A stretch of DNA of 64,000 nt, taken from Sphingomonas sp. Leaf208 (lineage in GTDB: Bacteria; Pseudomonadota; Alphaproteobacteria; Sphingomonadales; Sphingomonadaceae). The position numbers were made by a program, and so were the translations under genes. The stretch is taken from the NCBI RefSeq assembly GCF_001421415.1, contig NZ_LMKH01000034.1, forward strand, positions 1 to 64,000, in the 5' to 3' direction. Below the pieces are notes generated by a model. The model searched no databases, was not told where the DNA came from, and was given only the letters and a program-made list of their open reading frames with translations. Positions 1 through 8,415 of the stretch are shown here, piece after piece (the stretch's first letter is position 1; each line of letters opens with the position of its first letter).

Positions 1-320
1 GACACTCGCATAACCTCCCTTTCGAGAAGCTTGGAGCATCTGGTTTTCTTGCGACCGCACCAACCAGACCGTGTGGCCGTTCGCTGCGGTGACACCCCTC
101 TAGGCGGGGTTCCGATTCGCGTCAAACACAATCTTTCACATTTGTGGCAATTTTCTCGGATTGGCGCGTTTAGGACGCCCCACACCCCTTCCAAGCCGCT
201 GATCACGACACGTTCAACGACCGCGTCCAGCGCCTTTGCCGCTGCACGTCACGTCCGACGCCTTGGCTCGATCGTCTCTACGTCATCGCCTTAAGCGATT
301 GTGAAGGCCATTACCGCTAC
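1..320. other. Left-edge stretch without a recognisable gene
   Basis: This 320-base stretch precedes the first supported gene. An 87-codon open frame runs through it (31-294, plus), but its product has no domain, no signal peptide and an arginine- and proline-rich composition typical of a chance frame. I see no tRNA, repeat or convincing promoter. It probably holds the upstream region of the flippase gene and possibly the tail of something beyond the window edge. Confidence 0.4.
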
Positions 321-1832
321 ATGCCCGATACGATGGACACCGTGAGCCCCGCACCTGTCGCCGCCACTCCCGTTCCCGGCGAACCAAGTTCGCTTGCCGG
401 ACAGGTGCGCAGCGCGTTGATCTGGCGATCGGGGAGCCAGATCGTCGCGCAACTCGTGCAATGGAGCGCCACGTTCCTCGTCATTCGTATCCTGGCGCCA
501 TCGGATTACGGCCTGTTCGCGATGTGCCAGGTCATCCTGACCTTCATGGGGATGCTCAACGGCTATGGCCTTGCCAGCGGATTGATCCAGCAGAAGACGA
601 TTACAGAGCGCGAAGTTCGCCAGCTGTTCGGCATGCTGATCCTGCTCAACGTCACGTTGGCCATCATACAGGTATCGTTAGCGCCGCTCGCGTCGGCCTA
701 TTACCGGCAACCGATCGTCGGCGAGATGCTCCGGGTACAGGCGTTGCTATACCTTACGACGCCCTTCATCGCGTTGCCGTACGCGCTGCTTTCCAGGTCG
801 ATGGACTTTCGCCATCAGGCGAAGGCCAACATCACCGCGTCGATCGCCTCCGCCAGCGTTGCCTTGGGTGGCGCGCTGTACGGTCTTGGGGTCTGGACGC
901 TCGTGATCGCGCCGATCGTGCTGTTCAGCGTGCGCGGGGCGATGATGACGTGGAGCGCGCGGTCGCTCGTATGGCCGAGTTTCGACTTTCGTGGCGCGGG
1001 CACGATCGCGCGCTATGGCGGGGTGATGGCGGCGGGGCAGTTGTTCTGGTTCCTGCAAAGCGAGACCGACGTTTTCATCGCCGGGCGCAGCTTCTCCGCG
1101 CACACGTTGGGGATCTACACGACCAGCCTGTTCCTGACACAGATCTTCGTCTCGAAGTTCGTGCCGCCGCTCAACGAGGTCGCCTTCTCCGCCTATGCGC
1201 GGATGCAGGCTGATCCCGATGCGATCGGACGCGCGTTCGTGAAAGGCGTTCGGATGGTGATGATCGTCGCGATGCCGTTCTACATGGGGCTGGCCGCGAC
1301 CGCCGAGCCTTTGGTGCTGACCGTGCTGGGCGACAAGTGGCGCGAAACGGCGCCGATCGTCCACCTGCTCGCGCTGGCGATGCCGTTCATGACGTTGCAG
1401 GTGCTGTTCACGCCCGCGTCCGATGCGCGCGGCCGTCCGGGGATCGGCGTCCAGAACGGCGCGGTCGGTGCGCTGATCCTGACCACGGCCTTTCTGGTCG
1501 GCGTCCAGTGGGGCCCGACCGGCATGGGTGTCGCATGGATCACGGCCTATCCGCTCTATCTGGCGATCAGCGCCTGGCGGACGCTGCCGGTGATCGGCGT
1601 TCGGGCGCGGGACGTGGCGCGCGCGGTCGCATCGCCGGCACTGGCGGCGATCGCGATGGCGCTGATCGTCGGGCTGGTGGATCGAGCGTTGCCACCGCTC
1701 GACGCGCATTGGCGGCTGGTTGTGCTCGTGGCGATAGGCGCCGCGGTCTATGCTGCGTGGATGCTGATCTTTGCGCGGGCGACCGTGCGCGAACTGATCG
1801 CGGTCGCGCGGAAGCAGCCGGTCGCCGCTTAG
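321..1832 (+). CDS. Lipopolysaccharide/exopolysaccharide flippase (Wzx-like, oligosaccharide translocase)
   Basis: This 503-residue polytopic inner-membrane protein resembles the polysaccharide transporter (PST/MOP) family, which flips lipid-linked oligosaccharides across the membrane. After a polar N-terminus of about 25 residues come roughly 12-14 hydrophobic helices. The first is preceded by the family-typical stretch SALIWRSGSQIVAQ, and the early APSDYGLFAM segment matches the family's PxDYG motif. The last residues form a basic cytosolic tail. A second ATG lies four codons in (333); GAAGG at 303-307 is the only Shine-Dalgarno-like sequence and is far from either. No other surface-polysaccharide gene is adjacent, so the substrate cannot be named. 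The next gene is convergent, with almost no gap. Confidence 0.85.
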   Translation: MPDTMDTVSPAPVAATPVPGEPSSLAGQVRSALIWRSGSQIVAQLVQWSATFLVIRILAPSDYGLFAMCQVILTFMGMLNGYGLASGLIQQKTITEREVRQLFGMLILLNVTLAIIQVSLAPLASAYYRQPIVGEMLRVQALLYLTTPFIALPYALLSRSMDFRHQAKANITASIASASVALGGALYGLGVWTLVIAPIVLFSVRGAMMTWSARSLVWPSFDFRGAGTIARYGGVMAAGQLFWFLQSETDVFIAGRSFSAHTLGIYTTSLFLTQIFVSKFVPPLNEVAFSAYARMQADPDAIGRAFVKGVRMVMIVAMPFYMGLAATAEPLVLTVLGDKWRETAPIVHLLALAMPFMTLQVLFTPASDARGRPGIGVQNGAVGALILTTAFLVGVQWGPTGMGVAWITAYPLYLAISAWRTLPVIGVRARDVARAVASPALAAIAMALIVGLVDRALPPLDAHWRLVVLVAIGAAVYAAWMLIFARATVRELIAVARKQPVAA

Positions 1833-2258
1833 TTACGCGGACTGGATATATTCGCGCATCGCCGCGGCATCGGCCTCGATCCGGTCGATGCGGTATTTGA
1901 CGAGATCGCCGATCGACACGAACCCGACCAGCGTGTCGCCATCGATCACCGGCAGGTGGCGGATGCGCCGCTGCGTAATCAGCGACAGCGCACCGATCGC
2001 CGACTCGTTGGGTCCGATCGACTTTACCGCGGTGGTCATCACGTCGCCGATCCGCCGTTCGAGCGCCGCTGCGCCATCCGACTGCAGGCAGTGGATGACG
2101 TCGCGTTCGGAGAATATCCCGACGACCTTGCCGCCATCGAGCACCGGCGCCGCGCCGATCCGCTTCTCCGCGAGCAGCGCCACCGCCTGGGCCACGGTAG
2201 AGTCCGGGGCCAACGACTGTATGTCGCCCTTGTCCTTCAGGATCGCCGCGATCGTCAT
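1833..2258 (-). CDS. CBS-domain protein (tandem CBS pair)
   Basis: This 141-residue soluble protein consists almost only of two CBS motifs (about residues 10-65 and 75-135). Such a pair forms a Bateman module that usually senses adenine nucleotides and regulates a partner. The first repeat ends with VVGIFSERDVIHCL and the second with LVGFVSIGDLVKYRI, both typical of CBS repeats. There is no attached catalytic domain. A clear Shine-Dalgarno sequence (GAGGAGAG) precedes the ATG. It is divergent from the small membrane protein at 2306, with a shared 47-bp promoter region. Stand-alone CBS proteins of this size are common in alphaproteobacteria, and their partners are mostly unknown. Confidence 0.88.
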   Translation of the reverse strand: MTIAAILKDKGDIQSLAPDSTVAQAVALLAEKRIGAAPVLDGGKVVGIFSERDVIHCLQSDGAAALERRIGDVMTTAVKSIGPNESAIGALSLITQRRIRHLPVIDGDTLVGFVSIGDLVKYRIDRIEADAAAMREYIQSA

Positions 2259-2305
2259 CTTCGCCTCTCCTCAATTGCGTCTGTTGCGCCTGGGTTGAGG
2301 AAACC

Positions 2306-2620
2306 ATGTTTGCGCGGCAATGTGAAGCGATGACCGATCGACTGCCTGAACCACCGGCCGGGTTGGACGACCCGCATTACGCTGCATTCGCATGGGCGCG
2401 GTTCCGGGCGATCATGGCGTGGATGGTGCTGGCGGCGGCGATATGCGTCGCGGCGATCATTGCGGCGATGGCGCATGTGCAAGGGCCGCTGCATTTGGTG
2501 ACGATGCTCGCGGTGATGGGCGGGGTTGGCGGATCGGTGATGATGGCCGGACTGTTGATGGGTCTCGCATTCCTCAGTTCGGGAAGCGGGCATGACGAGG
2601 ACGTGACGCGGCTCGATTGA
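2306..2620 (+). CDS. Small two-helix membrane protein, function unknown
   Basis: This 104-residue protein has a polar N-terminus rich in Pro and Asp, including the stretch PAGLDDPHYAAFAWARFRAIM, followed by two hydrophobic helices (about residues 37-58 and 65-92) and a short acidic tail. A GAGGA Shine-Dalgarno element lies just before the ATG at 2306; a second ATG at 2330 is possible and would remove eight residues. I do not recognise a named family. The architecture and position beside a CBS regulator are seen, and any functional link is only a guess. It ends at a strong hairpin (2648-2687). Confidence 0.7.
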   Translation: MFARQCEAMTDRLPEPPAGLDDPHYAAFAWARFRAIMAWMVLAAAICVAAIIAAMAHVQGPLHLVTMLAVMGGVGGSVMMAGLLMGLAFLSSGSGHDEDVTRLD

Positions 2621-2647
2621 GCGCGCGGCGCTGATATGGTCGGGCAT

Positions 2648-2687
2648 GAAAAAGGCCGGCGTCGCGTGAAGCGGCACCGGCCTTTTC
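2648..2687. terminator. Bidirectional Rho-independent terminator
   Basis: A GC-rich stem (AAAGGCCGG on the left, CCGGCCTTT on the right) is flanked by an A-run on the left and a T-run on the right. It therefore works in both directions between the plus-strand membrane protein and the minus-strand DUF4167 gene. Confidence 0.75.
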
Positions 2688-2726
2688 AGGTCTTGGCGTG
2701 ATCCCGGAATGCCCGGGATGACGGCT

Positions 2727-3977
2727 TCAGCCTGCGACCTCGTCCGGTACCGCACGAACGCGGCGACGGCGGGGTTTTTCTTCGGGCGCAGCATCGGCGG
2801 CGGGCGAGTCCTTCGCAGGTGCTGGCGCCGGCGTTATTGCCGAGATCCCGAGCGATGGCGGCAGGCGGTCCGCGTCGAATGCGGTCGGTGCCGCATCTTC
2901 GGTCGCGCCCTGGTCCTGTGCGACAGGTGCGTCGAGGCTGCGATCGCGGCGCGGGCGACCGCGACGGCGGGGCTGTTCCTCGGTCGCAGCGACCGGCATC
3001 GCCGTCTCGACGGTTTCGGTTGGCTGAGCCACCTGCTCGGGGGCTTCGGTTACCGAACGGACCGCATCGGCTTCCGAATCCTGGTTGGCGTTGGCGACCG
3101 GTGCGCTCACGCGGGGCGTGCGGCGGATCGTCTCGCGCTGCGGCGCATCGCGGTAATCGCTGCGGGGTTCGCGGACCTGCTCGTCACGGGGCTGGGTCTC
3201 GCGCGACTGAGTCTCGCGTGCCTGGGCCTCACGGGCCTGATCCTGCTCTTCGCCGTTGCGGTCGTCGCGGGGCTGAGCATCACGCGACTGGGCGTTGCGC
3301 TGGTTGCGCGGATTGTCGCCACGGACGCGATCTTCGCGCTGACCCTCGTTGCGCGGCTGAGACTCGTTACGCTGACCCTCATTACGCTGGCCCTCGTAGC
3401 GGTTGTTCTCGTACCGCAGGCGCTCTTCGCGCTGCGGACGATCTTCACGCTGAGGGCGGTCCTCGCGGTTCTGGGTGTCGCGAGGCTGGTTCTCACGATT
3501 CTGACGGGGCGCGTTCTGGTACTGGCCATTCTGCTGGCCGCCATTCTGCTCGCCACGAGCCTGCTCAGGCGTACCCTGCTGCTCGCCGGAGCGGATCGGT
3601 TCACCCTCGTCGCCGTAATCGTCGTCGCCGTCGAGATCGAACGGCTGCTGGCGGCGCGGCTGCTGCTGCGCCTGCGGCTGGCTCTCTTCGAAGCGGGCGC
3701 GGGTTTCGCTCAGGACGCGGAAATAATGATCCGCGAACTGGAGGTAATATTCGATGTTGACGCGGTCGCCCTGCTGCTGCGCGTCGCGCGCGAGGTTCTT
3801 GTACTTCTCGTACAGCTGGCTCGCGTTGCCGCGCGCGCGGCTGTCGATGCGGTTGCCGGTATCGCGACCACCCTGGCCGCCACCGCCACCCTGGCGTTGA
3901 CCGCCACCACTACCGCCGCCGCCATTATTATTGTTGCCACGACCGCGACGGCGGCCGGCTTGCCGGTTGTTGATCAA
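2727..3977 (-). CDS. DUF4167 domain protein with long disordered Arg/Glu/Gln-rich tail
   Basis: The protein has 416 residues. The N-terminus is a basic, Gly/Asn-rich segment (about 1-45) followed by the conserved DUF4167 core (about 45-100), including NASQLYEKYKNLARDAQQQG and YYLQFADHYFRVL. The remaining 300 residues are low complexity, with degenerate repeats of the type QRNEGQRNES and QARETQSRETQ, then Pro/Ala-rich basic patches at the C-terminus. Such composition suggests an RNA-binding or scaffold-type disordered protein. The family is widespread in alphaproteobacteria, conventionally next to hisS-prfA-prmC as here, which hints at a translation-related role. This is inference; no activity is visible. 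The gene ends at the terminator at 2648-2687. The opposite strand stays open for 489 codons because of the repetitive composition. Confidence 0.88.
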   Translation of the reverse strand: MINNRQAGRRRGRGNNNNGGGGSGGGQRQGGGGGQGGRDTGNRIDSRARGNASQLYEKYKNLARDAQQQGDRVNIEYYLQFADHYFRVLSETRARFEESQPQAQQQPRRQQPFDLDGDDDYGDEGEPIRSGEQQGTPEQARGEQNGGQQNGQYQNAPRQNRENQPRDTQNREDRPQREDRPQREERLRYENNRYEGQRNEGQRNESQPRNEGQREDRVRGDNPRNQRNAQSRDAQPRDDRNGEEQDQAREAQARETQSRETQPRDEQVREPRSDYRDAPQRETIRRTPRVSAPVANANQDSEADAVRSVTEAPEQVAQPTETVETAMPVAATEEQPRRRGRPRRDRSLDAPVAQDQGATEDAAPTAFDADRLPPSLGISAITPAPAPAKDSPAADAAPEEKPRRRRVRAVPDEVAG

Positions 3978-4233
3978 GCTTGTGTCCTCAGTCGTCGAAC
4001 CAAAATCTGGTCGTGCTCCGAAATGCGGTGCAAACCCCCGTCGCGCACCGACGATCTAAACGAGATCGGTGCGTCGAACTTGCCAGGGCCACCGGACTGC
4101 AGCGACCTCAAAGCGAAGGATGCGGGTCATCGCTCTAAACCGACCAATCGTCGAGAGTGCGTGCCCCTGCCCGCGTGATAGCGTCCGCAAGGGACCTACT
4201 ACAAGCGAAATGTGAGGTTTAGCGCCATATTGT

Positions 4234-5097
4234 TCAAGTCGCGGGGGCGTGGGTTGCCACTAACGCGCGCGCGTTGCCGCCATAGTCGTGATGGAGCGCG
4301 ACGTGCAGACCTTGCGCTTCGAGCAGCGCCGTGACGGGGGGAGCCTGCGTCGAGCCGATCTCGATCACCGCCGCGCCGCCGGGGGCGATCAGTGCAGGGA
4401 GCTGTTCGGCGAGGATCCGGTAGTCGTCTAGCCCGTCCGCGCCGGCGAACAGCGCGGCGTGGGGTTCGTGGTCGTGGACTTCGGGCGAGAGGCGTTCGTC
4501 GGTAGCGATGTAGGGCGGGTTGGCGAGGATCAGGTCGAACTGGCCGACGATCGCGCTGGCCCAGCTGCCGTGGATGAAGTGCGCGCGGTCGGCCATGCCC
4601 AGGGTTGCGGCGTTGGCGCGGGCGTAGGCGAGCGCTTGGGGAGAATAGTCTACGCCAAGGCCTACTGCAGGCCATTCGTCGAGCGCGGCGAGGAGCAATG
4701 TGCCGGGGCCGGTGCCGAGGTCGAGTATCGTTGCGGGAGCGCGGCCGGCGAAGTGCGCCTGGGCTGCGATCAGGAGCGTTTCGCTGTCGGCGCGGGGGAC
4801 GAGTGCGCCGGGGCCGACGGCGAGATCGATCGACCAGAAGCCGCGGGTACCGGTTATGTAGGCGATCGGCTCGTGGTTGACGCGGCGGTCGACGAGCGCG
4901 GCGAATGTCTCAGGGACGGCGTAGCGATCCGGGTCGAGGAGGATCGCGTTGCGCTCGACGCCGAGTGCGTGCGCCATCAGGAGTTCCGCGTCGAGGCGCG
5001 GGGTGGCGGAGAAGCCGAACTGCGCAGCGGCGGTGGCGAGCGCTGCACGTACTGCTCCCCTCCCGCTAGCGGGAGGGGTCGGGGGAGGGGCTGTCAC
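4234..5097 (-). CDS. prmC: Peptide chain release factor N5-glutamine methyltransferase (PrmC/HemK)
   Basis: PrmC methylates the glutamine of the GGQ motif in release factors, and the substrate gene prfA lies just upstream. The 287-residue product has the helical N-terminal domain, the SAM-binding DLGTGPG at about 126-132 and the catalytic NPPY at 193-196. The only usable start is a GTG at 5095-5097. It lies inside a family A palindromic repeat, so the first 14 residues (MTAPPPTPPASGRG) are repeat sequence, and an in-frame TAA sits five codons upstream. AAGGG nine bases before the GTG can act as Shine-Dalgarno. Family members need about this many residues before the first helix, so the repeat seems to have replaced the original start. 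Confidence 0.94.
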   Translation of the reverse strand: MTAPPPTPPASGRGAVRAALATAAAQFGFSATPRLDAELLMAHALGVERNAILLDPDRYAVPETFAALVDRRVNHEPIAYITGTRGFWSIDLAVGPGALVPRADSETLLIAAQAHFAGRAPATILDLGTGPGTLLLAALDEWPAVGLGVDYSPQALAYARANAATLGMADRAHFIHGSWASAIVGQFDLILANPPYIATDERLSPEVHDHEPHAALFAGADGLDDYRILAEQLPALIAPGGAAVIEIGSTQAPPVTALLEAQGLHVALHHDYGGNARALVATHAPAT

Positions 5098-5155
5098 CGA
5101 GCGATGCCCTTAGCGGGAAGCCCCTCCCCTAACCCCTCCCGCAAGCGGAAGGGGA
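5055..5155. repeat. Family A paired palindrome (copy 1)
   Basis: A hairpin (CCCCTCCCGC loop GCGGGAGGGG, 5057-5078) and an inverted partner (5121-5154) enclose a unique spacer. Bases 5071-5090 and 5121-5140 are inverted copies matching at 18 of 20 positions. It fills the prfA-prmC gap and runs into the 5' end of prmC. A second copy lies between tolQ and tolR at 22245-22355. Confidence 0.85.
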
Positions 5156-5178
5156 ATGCCGTTGCGGCTGGGGAACGC

Positions 5179-6252
<1,074 letters not shown>

Positions 6253-6255
6253 GAA

Positions 6256-6386
6256 ATCCTCCCCGGCACGGGGAGGGGGACCGCCCGAAGGGGGGTGGAG
6301 GGGGCGGGCCGCAGGCGTTGCGCGACGGGGAGCCCCCCCTCCGTCAGTGCCGCGCACTGCCACCTCCCCGTGCCGGGGAGGATTTG
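6256..6386. repeat. Family C paired palindrome (copy 1)
   Basis: Left arm AATCCTCCCCGGCACGGGGA and right arm CCCCGTGCCGGGGAGGATT form inverted ends around a spacer rich in C and G runs. It fills the hisS-prfA gap. Its prfA-proximal end is the prfA Shine-Dalgarno. Related copies lie at 11666, 15282 and 25121. Confidence 0.85.
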
Positions 6387-6397
6387 CGAATGATCCG

Positions 6398-7633
6398 TCA
6401 CGACAGCAGCGTCTTCAATTGGGCCTCAAGCCCTTCGGTTTCCGACCCGAGCATCTTCAACTTTCGAATGACTTCGCCGTCGATACGACGAACGCTCGCG
6501 ATCGCCTGCGGGGCTGCCTTGACGGCCTTGTCGAAGCGTTTTTTCGGCGAACCGGAAGCAACCAGATCGGCAGAGACTCCATTTCGCCGGAGGTCGGAAA
6601 TCAGGGCGATCGCGTCGAGACTCGAGTCGTCGTCCTCTGCAACGACGATGACTTGGGCACGCTGCTCAGTCGGTTCTTCCAGCAGCATAGCCAGCCGCTC
6701 GACACCCGCGGCCCAGCCAACGCCTGCCGTCTCGGTCCCACCAAGCGACCCGATTAGCCCGTCATAGCGTCCGCCCGCCAGCACCGTCCCCTGCGCGCCC
6801 AGCCGATCGGTCACGAACTCGAACGCGGTGTGGCGGTAGTAATCAAGGCCGCGGACCAGCCGTGCGTTGCGCTCCCACGCGACGCCCGCCGCATCGAGTC
6901 CGGCGGTCACCGCCTCGAAGAACGCGCGCGCCTCGGGGGTCAGATACGCGTCGATATCGGGCGCGCTGTCGGCGATCGGGCGGTCGCGCGGGTCCTTCGA
7001 GTCGAGGATCCGCATCGGGTTCTTTTCGAGCCGCGTCAGGCTGTCCTCGGACAGTTCGCCGCGGTGCGCCTCGAAATGTGCGACCAGCGCCTCCCGCCAA
7101 GCGTCGCGCGTCGCGGCATCGCCCAGCGTGTTGAGCTGCAACGTCACGCCCTCGGAAATCCCGAGTTCGCGTAGCAACTGGTCCGCCAACACGAGCAGCT
7201 CGACGTCTGCCGCCGGTTCGGCCGCACCGATCACCTCGGCATCGATCTGGTGGAACTGACGGAAGCGGCCCTTTTGCGGGCGCTCGTAGCGGAACACCGG
7301 GCCGCTGGTGGTGAGCTTCATCGGCGCGAACTGCTGCCAGCCTTCGGTCAGATACGCGCGGGCGATGCCGGCGGTGAACTCGGGGCGGAGCGTCAGCGAG
7401 TCCCCGCCGCGATCCTCGAACGTGTACATCTCCTTCGATACGACGTCGGTCGTCTCGCCGAGCGATCGCGCGAATACCGCGGTGGATTCGAACACCGGGA
7501 TGTCGACGCGCTGGAAGCAATACAGCGCCCGCACCCGCTCGAACGTGGCGAGGACGTGCGCGAACCGGCGCTGCTCGTCGCCGAAAATGTCCTGGGTGCC
7601 ACGAATGCGGCGCGGGGTTTCTGTCTTAGCCAT
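6398..7633 (-). CDS. hisS: Histidyl-tRNA synthetase
   Basis: This class II aminoacyl-tRNA synthetase charges tRNA-His. The 411-residue protein begins with [13 protein letters not shown]. Motif 2 is [16 protein letters not shown] (about 112-127), the histidine-specific loops are [16 protein letters not shown] (about 257-272) and [13 protein letters not shown] (about 282-294), and a C-terminal anticodon-binding domain follows (about 325-411). It is the first gene of the minus-strand hisS-prfA-prmC-DUF4167 run. The ATG at 7633 gives the expected N-terminus, although the Shine-Dalgarno is weak. Confidence 0.97.
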   Translation of the reverse strand: MAKTETPRRIRGTQDIFGDEQRRFAHVLATFERVRALYCFQRVDIPVFESTAVFARSLGETTDVVSKEMYTFEDRGGDSLTLRPEFTAGIARAYLTEGWQQFAPMKLTTSGPVFRYERPQKGRFRQFHQIDAEVIGAAEPAADVELLVLADQLLRELGISEGVTLQLNTLGDAATRDAWREALVAHFEAHRGELSEDSLTRLEKNPMRILDSKDPRDRPIADSAPDIDAYLTPEARAFFEAVTAGLDAAGVAWERNARLVRGLDYYRHTAFEFVTDRLGAQGTVLAGGRYDGLIGSLGGTETAGVGWAAGVERLAMLLEEPTEQRAQVIVVAEDDDSSLDAIALISDLRRNGVSADLVASGSPKKRFDKAVKAAPQAIASVRRIDGEVIRKLKMLGSETEGLEAQLKTLLS

Positions 7634-7682
7634 GATGCGCGCGTATCTAGGCGACGTCCCCGCTAAGCGCTAGCGCTGTGGC

Positions 7683-8333
7683 ATGAACGACAAACCCAGA
7701 TATTGGGGCCTCGGCCAACGCGTTGCTCCGCCGCGCTTCATCCTGTTCGTGCTGGTCTTCGCGATAGGCCTCGCCGCGCTGATCCCGCGGTTCGGGCTCG
7801 GGCGCGGTACGATGGCCGCGTTCGACGTTGCCGCGGTCGTGTTCCTGATCGCGGTCTCGACCTTGTTCCGCAACGCCACCGCCGCCCGGATGCGCCGCGC
7901 GGCGGAAGAGAACGACGCCAACCGCGCAGTGCTGCTCGGATTCAGCGGAACGATCATGCTGGTCATCCTGGTCGCGGTCGCCAAGGAATTGCAGGGCAAG
8001 AACGACGCGGTCGGGATCGCGTTGACGATCTCGACGCTGGCGCTCGCGTGGCTGTTCTCGAACATGATCTACACGCTGCATTATGCGCATCTTTATTATG
8101 TCGACGATCCGGACGGCAAAGACGCCAAGGGCCTCGACTTTCCCAAGTGCGACGAACCCGATTACTGGGACTTCGCCTATTTCGCGTTCACGCTGGGGAT
8201 GACGTTCCAGACCTCCGACGTCGAGATCACCTCGCGCCGGGTGCGCAAAGCCGCGCTCGGCCAGTGCATGGCGGCGTTCGTGTTCAACATCGGTGTGCTC
8301 GCGTTCACGATCAACGTGCTCGGGAGTGGTTGA
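7683..8333 (+). CDS. DUF1345 family membrane protein
   Basis: This 216-residue polytopic membrane protein matches the DUF1345 pattern, with about five hydrophobic segments (near 20-35, 44-60, 84-105, 117-135 and 192-212). It also has the conserved hydrophilic stretch around FPKCDEPDYWDFAYFAFTLG, where Cys, Asp-Glu-Pro and Tyr-Trp-Asp stand before a helix. It ends with the family motif TSDVEITSRRVRKAALGQ. Function is unknown; homologues are common in proteobacteria. It is divergent from hisS with a 49-bp gap. I see no operon partner downstream within a plausible distance except the M61 peptidase 82 bp later. Confidence 0.85.
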   Translation: MNDKPRYWGLGQRVAPPRFILFVLVFAIGLAALIPRFGLGRGTMAAFDVAAVVFLIAVSTLFRNATAARMRRAAEENDANRAVLLGFSGTIMLVILVAVAKELQGKNDAVGIALTISTLALAWLFSNMIYTLHYAHLYYVDDPDGKDAKGLDFPKCDEPDYWDFAYFAFTLGMTFQTSDVEITSRRVRKAALGQCMAAFVFNIGVLAFTINVLGSG

Positions 8334-8415
8334 GCAGTCCCGGTAAAGGACTGGACGGCTGCCCTTTATCGCGATTACACCTCGGGTCATCGTCTCTCAG
8401 CCGGAAGGCCATTCC

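Noticed and set aside
31..294. 87-codon open frame on plus strand
   Set aside because: Arg/Pro-rich chance composition, no domain, no Shine-Dalgarno, not conserved in pattern.
2709..4178. 489-codon plus-strand open frame
   Set aside because: Antisense to the DUF4167 gene; its hydrophobic composition mirrors the Arg/Glu/Gln repeats on the real strand.
6253..6363. N-terminal extension of prfA
   Set aside because: Encoded by the family C repeat; RF1 starts at MTQIS with a good Shine-Dalgarno.
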